A DNA stretch of 21,745 nt from JALORV01 sp963769745. GTDB lineage: Bacteria > Pseudomonadota > Gammaproteobacteria > Burkholderiales > Burkholderiaceae_F. Below the pieces are notes generated by a model. The model did no database searches. It was not told the DNA's origin and was given only the letters and a program-made list of their open reading frames with translations. Location of the stretch: assembly GCA_963769745.1 (NCBI GenBank), contig CAVYNB010000030.1, forward strand, positions 1-21,745. Reading direction: 5' to 3'. The position numbers were made by a program, and so were the translations under genes. Below, piece after piece: positions 16,256 through 21,745 of the stretch (position 1 is its first letter; each line of letters begins with the position of its first letter).

Positions 16256-16273
16256 GATGCAGGGAATGGGCGA

Positions 16274-18157
<1,884 letters not shown>

Positions 18158-18208
18158 GGAAGGCTCCTAAGGGCCGCGCTGGAGTCGGTCAGCGCGTCGG
18201 CCGGAAAA

Positions 18209-18237
18209 TCGGGTCGGGATCGAATCGGGTCGGGATC
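18209..18237. repeat. tandem repeat in the ftsH leader
   Basis: TCGGGTCGGGATC occurs twice (18209-18221 and 18225-18237) with GAA between, a period of 16 bp. Each copy itself contains TCGGG twice. It lies between the candidate ftsH promoter and the start codon, so it would be in the transcript leader. Confidence 0.85.
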
Positions 18238-18283
18238 TGTCTTTTCGGGCCATTCTAATCCTCGGGCCCGCTGACGCAGGAGA

Positions 18284-18312
18284 AGTTGGGGGCGAAGGTG
18301 GGGCTATTTCAA
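18284..18312 (-). promoter_or_regulatory. candidate heat-shock (sigma32) promoter of ftsH
   Basis: On the minus strand TTGAAA (18312-18307) is followed, 15 bases on, by CCCCAACT (18291-18284), close to the sigma32 -35/-10 pattern TTGAAA and CCCCATNT. It lies between rlmE and ftsH, a place consistent with the known heat-shock control of ftsH. A separate sigma70-like TAGAAT (18257-18252) is also present, without an obvious -35. Confidence 0.5.
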
Positions 18313-18325
18313 TACCCATAGCGCA

Positions 18326-19003
18326 CTACGCCGTTTGGCTCCGCGGTGAGGCGGCTGGCGCGCGCAGTCCGCGCGCCAGCAGGAACACTTCTGCCGAGGT
18401 TTCACGGGACGCCGCCGGCTTGCGCGTCGACACGGTGCGGAAATCCCGCTTCAGCCGTTCGACAAACTGACTGTATCCGCTGCCCTGAAAGGCTTTGACG
18501 AGAAAAACGCCATCCGGTTTCAAGTGTTTGCACGCAAAATCGGCCGCCAGTTCTGCCAGATGCAGGCTGCGCGCGGCGTCGGCCGCGGCGATTCCCGAAA
18601 GATTGGGCGCCATGTCGGACAGGACCGCGTCGATCGGCTCACCCTGCAACAGCGCCGCCAGCTGCTCTTCGACCGACTCCTCGCGAAAATCGCCCTCGAG
18701 AAAGTCCACACCCGGTACCGGGTCCATCGGCAGGATGTCGAGCGCGACGATGCGCCCCCGCAGCGTCCCGTCGCGGGCCTGCAGGCGCTGGCGCACGACC
18801 TGGGTCCAGCTGCCGGGAGCGGCACCCAGTTCGACCACCGTCATGCCCGGCTTCAGCAGCTTATCGGTGTCAGCGATCTCCGACAGCTTGTACGCGGCGC
18901 GCGAACGGAACCCTTCCTGCACCGAGCGCTGCACGAACGGGTCCGTCACATGGCGTTTGATCCACGCCGGATTGGAGCGATGTTTCTTCTTCGCCTGCGG
19001 CAT
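18326..19003 (-). CDS. rlmE: 23S rRNA (uridine-2'-O-)-methyltransferase RlmE (FtsJ)
   Basis: RlmE methylates the ribose of U2552 in the 23S A-loop during late 50S assembly. The 225 residues contain the SAM-binding loop VVELGAAPGSW (about 56-66), the K-D-K residues expected of the family (K39 in SRAAYKLSEI, the aspartate in VLSDMAPNLSG, the lysine in FLVKAFQGSG) and the basic N-terminus KKKHRSNPAWIKRHVTDPFV. It is about 16 residues longer than the E. coli protein, in a tail rich in Ala and Arg. It lies upstream of ftsH, the standard pair, and is divergent from yhbY. Confidence 0.96.
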   Translation of the reverse strand: MPQAKKKHRSNPAWIKRHVTDPFVQRSVQEGFRSRAAYKLSEIADTDKLLKPGMTVVELGAAPGSWTQVVRQRLQARDGTLRGRIVALDILPMDPVPGVDFLEGDFREESVEEQLAALLQGEPIDAVLSDMAPNLSGIAAADAARSLHLAELAADFACKHLKPDGVFLVKAFQGSGYSQFVERLKRDFRTVSTRKPAASRETSAEVFLLARGLRAPAASPRSQTA

Positions 19004-19039
19004 CCGTGACTACACTGAAGCTCAAAAGGAGAGATGACT

Positions 19040-19600
19040 ATGCCCGAGATCCAGCTGACCCCCAAGGAACGCCAGGAACTGAAGGCGCGCGCGCATGGAC
19101 TCAAGCCCGTGGTCCTGCTGGGCAATTCCGGACTCAGCGCCCCGGTGATGAAGGAAATCGATCGCGCCCTCGCCTCGCACGAGCTGATCAAGGTGAAGGT
19201 ACCGGGCGATGACCGCGAAGAACGCGACACGCTGTTCGCAGACGTCGCCGAAGCGCTTTCAGCCGCGCGCGTGCAATCGATCGGCAAGCTGCTGGTGCTG
19301 TACCGCCCCGCGCCCGAGGAGGTGGTGGAGGCACCCGCCCGGCCGGTACGCAAGCGCGCCGCGGCCGGTGACCGTTCGCTCAAGGCACCGGCGCGCCGGA
19401 TCGGACCGGCGCCGCGAGCCAAGTCGCCCGGCAAGCCCTCGGCGCCGAAGCGCTCGACGGCAGATCGCCGTGACGTCGAACGCGTGAATCGTGGCAGCGC
19501 ACCGCGGCGCGATCCCGGCGCCTCGACACGGGCGGCGGGCCGGACCAATGTGGCACGGCGCGGGACCGGGCGCGGCGGCAGCGGAGCAAAGTCCCGCTAG
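19040..19600 (+). CDS. yhbY: YhbY/CRS1-domain RNA-binding protein with long basic tail
   Basis: The first 95 or so residues are a CRS1-YhbY domain, a small ribosome-assembly RNA-binding fold: LTPKERQELKARAHGLKPVV, the LGNSGLS loop and VKVPGDDREER. The remaining 90 or so residues are a low-complexity tail rich in Arg, Lys, Ala, Pro and Gly, probably disordered and RNA-binding, nearly doubling the E. coli length (97). The start at 19040 is preferred because AGGAG then sits 8 bases upstream; an ATG at 19034 is too close. It is the only plus-strand gene in the housekeeping block, divergent from rlmE by 36 bp, and its stop directly abuts the greA stop. Confidence 0.92.
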   Translation: MPEIQLTPKERQELKARAHGLKPVVLLGNSGLSAPVMKEIDRALASHELIKVKVPGDDREERDTLFADVAEALSAARVQSIGKLLVLYRPAPEEVVEAPARPVRKRAAAGDRSLKAPARRIGPAPRAKSPGKPSAPKRSTADRRDVERVNRGSAPRRDPGASTRAAGRTNVARRGTGRGGSGAKSR

Positions 19601-20074
19601 CTACTGGTACGCGACCGAGACCACCGCGTATTCGCGCATCCCGGCCGGCGCGACGACCTGCGCCATGTCGCCTTCGCTCCTGCCGATCAGCGCACGGGCG
19701 ATCGGGCTGGACACGGAGATCATCCCGGCCTTGATGTCGGCCTCGTCGTCGCCGACGATCTGGTACTTGACCACCTCGCCCGACTGCTGGTCCTCGAGTT
19801 CGACGGTCGCGCCGAAAACGATGCGTCCGGCCGCGTCGACCGTGGTCGGGTCGATGATCTGCAGGCTCGAGACCTTGCCTTCGAGTTCCTGGATCCGTCC
19901 TTCGATGAAGCCCTGGCGTTCGCGCGCCGCGTCGTACTCGGCGTTCTCGGACAGATCGCCCTTTTCGCGCGCGTCCTTGATCGCCTGAATGACCGTCGGC
20001 CGATCGACGGCCTTCAGACGCTGCAGTTCGGCCTTCAGCTTTTCGGCGCCGCGCGCCGTGATGGGTATGGGCAT
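19601..20074 (-). CDS. greA: transcription elongation factor GreA
   Basis: GreA rescues backtracked RNA polymerase by stimulating transcript cleavage. The 157-residue protein has the N-terminal coiled coil with the acidic tip GDLSENAEYDAARE (D40 and E43) and the C-terminal FKBP-like domain with SPIARALIGRSEGD. The start at 20074 (MPIPITARGAEKL) gives the usual length of 158; the frame extends 13 codons further upstream into the carB terminator and is not used. The ribosome site is weak. It lies after carB, the normal order, and converges with yhbY with no base between the stop codons. Confidence 0.96.
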   Translation of the reverse strand: MPIPITARGAEKLKAELQRLKAVDRPTVIQAIKDAREKGDLSENAEYDAARERQGFIEGRIQELEGKVSSLQIIDPTTVDAAGRIVFGATVELEDQQSGEVVKYQIVGDDEADIKAGMISVSSPIARALIGRSEGDMAQVVAPAGMREYAVVSVAYQ

Positions 20075-20094
20075 TGCTCGCAGGAACTCGTGGG

Positions 20095-20122
20095 AAAAAC
20101 AAAGCCCCGGCAATGCCGGGGC
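20095..20122 (-). terminator. rho-independent terminator after carB
   Basis: On the minus strand GCCCCGGC pairs perfectly with GCCGGGGC around ATT, followed by TTTGTTTTT. It lies between the likely carB stop (20181) and the greA ATG (20074), so greA must have its own promoter or depend on readthrough. The start of greA is only 20 bp past the T-run. Confidence 0.88.
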
Positions 20123-20180
20123 CGCTGAGGCACTCTAGCCAAAGCGCCGCCGCAGCGCAACCCGCCGCCGCCGGTCGGCC

Positions 20181-21745
<1,565 letters not shown>

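Overview
The window is high-GC proteobacterial DNA. The gene order carB, greA, yhbY, rlmE, ftsH, folP, glmM, then pstSCAB-phoU-phoB-phoR is one I know from Betaproteobacteria, so a betaproteobacterium is the best guess; this rests on synteny from memory and was not checked by search. Nearly every gene is on the minus strand, so the order reads right to left.

Right part (13.98-21.75 kb) is a housekeeping block: the 3' half of carB (pyrimidine/arginine synthesis), greA, the opposite-strand yhbY, then rlmE-ftsH (rRNA methylation and membrane protease, with a candidate heat-shock promoter), folP and glmM (folate and cell-wall precursors). Left part (0.33-7.2 kb) is a complete phosphate system: PstS binding protein, PstC/PstA permease, PstB ATPase, PhoU, and the PhoB/PhoR two-component pair. 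A well-formed Pho box lies upstream of pstS. The far left holds three tRNA genes (Pro, Arg, His) with their own likely promoter.

The middle part (about 7.2-13.9 kb) looks like accessory DNA placed between glmM and pstS, which I expect to be neighbours in related genomes. It holds an arsenic operon on the minus strand (arsR, arsI-like lyase, arsC arsenate reductase, acr3 arsenite exporter), a divergent plus-strand cassette (ArsP-like permease, small CxxC thioredoxin, DUF2703-like cysteine protein), a lipoprotein of the ethylbenzene-dehydrogenase haem family with a CX3CH motif, and a PadR-type regulator. The arsenic genes run straight into the phosphate operon on the same strand. This makes physiological sense, because arsenate enters cells through phosphate transporters.

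The strongest anomaly is that eight genes (pstB, pstA, pstC, pstS, acr3, arsI, the permease and the carB tail) are broken by single-base frameshifts. I count about 20 one-base insertions and one deletion. Correcting them restores a full-length family protein each time, and the corrected lengths come out as whole codons with natural stop/start overlaps. I therefore annotate these as intact genes carrying probable sequence errors. The density of 14 events in about 2.1 kb should be checked against reads before any biological reading.
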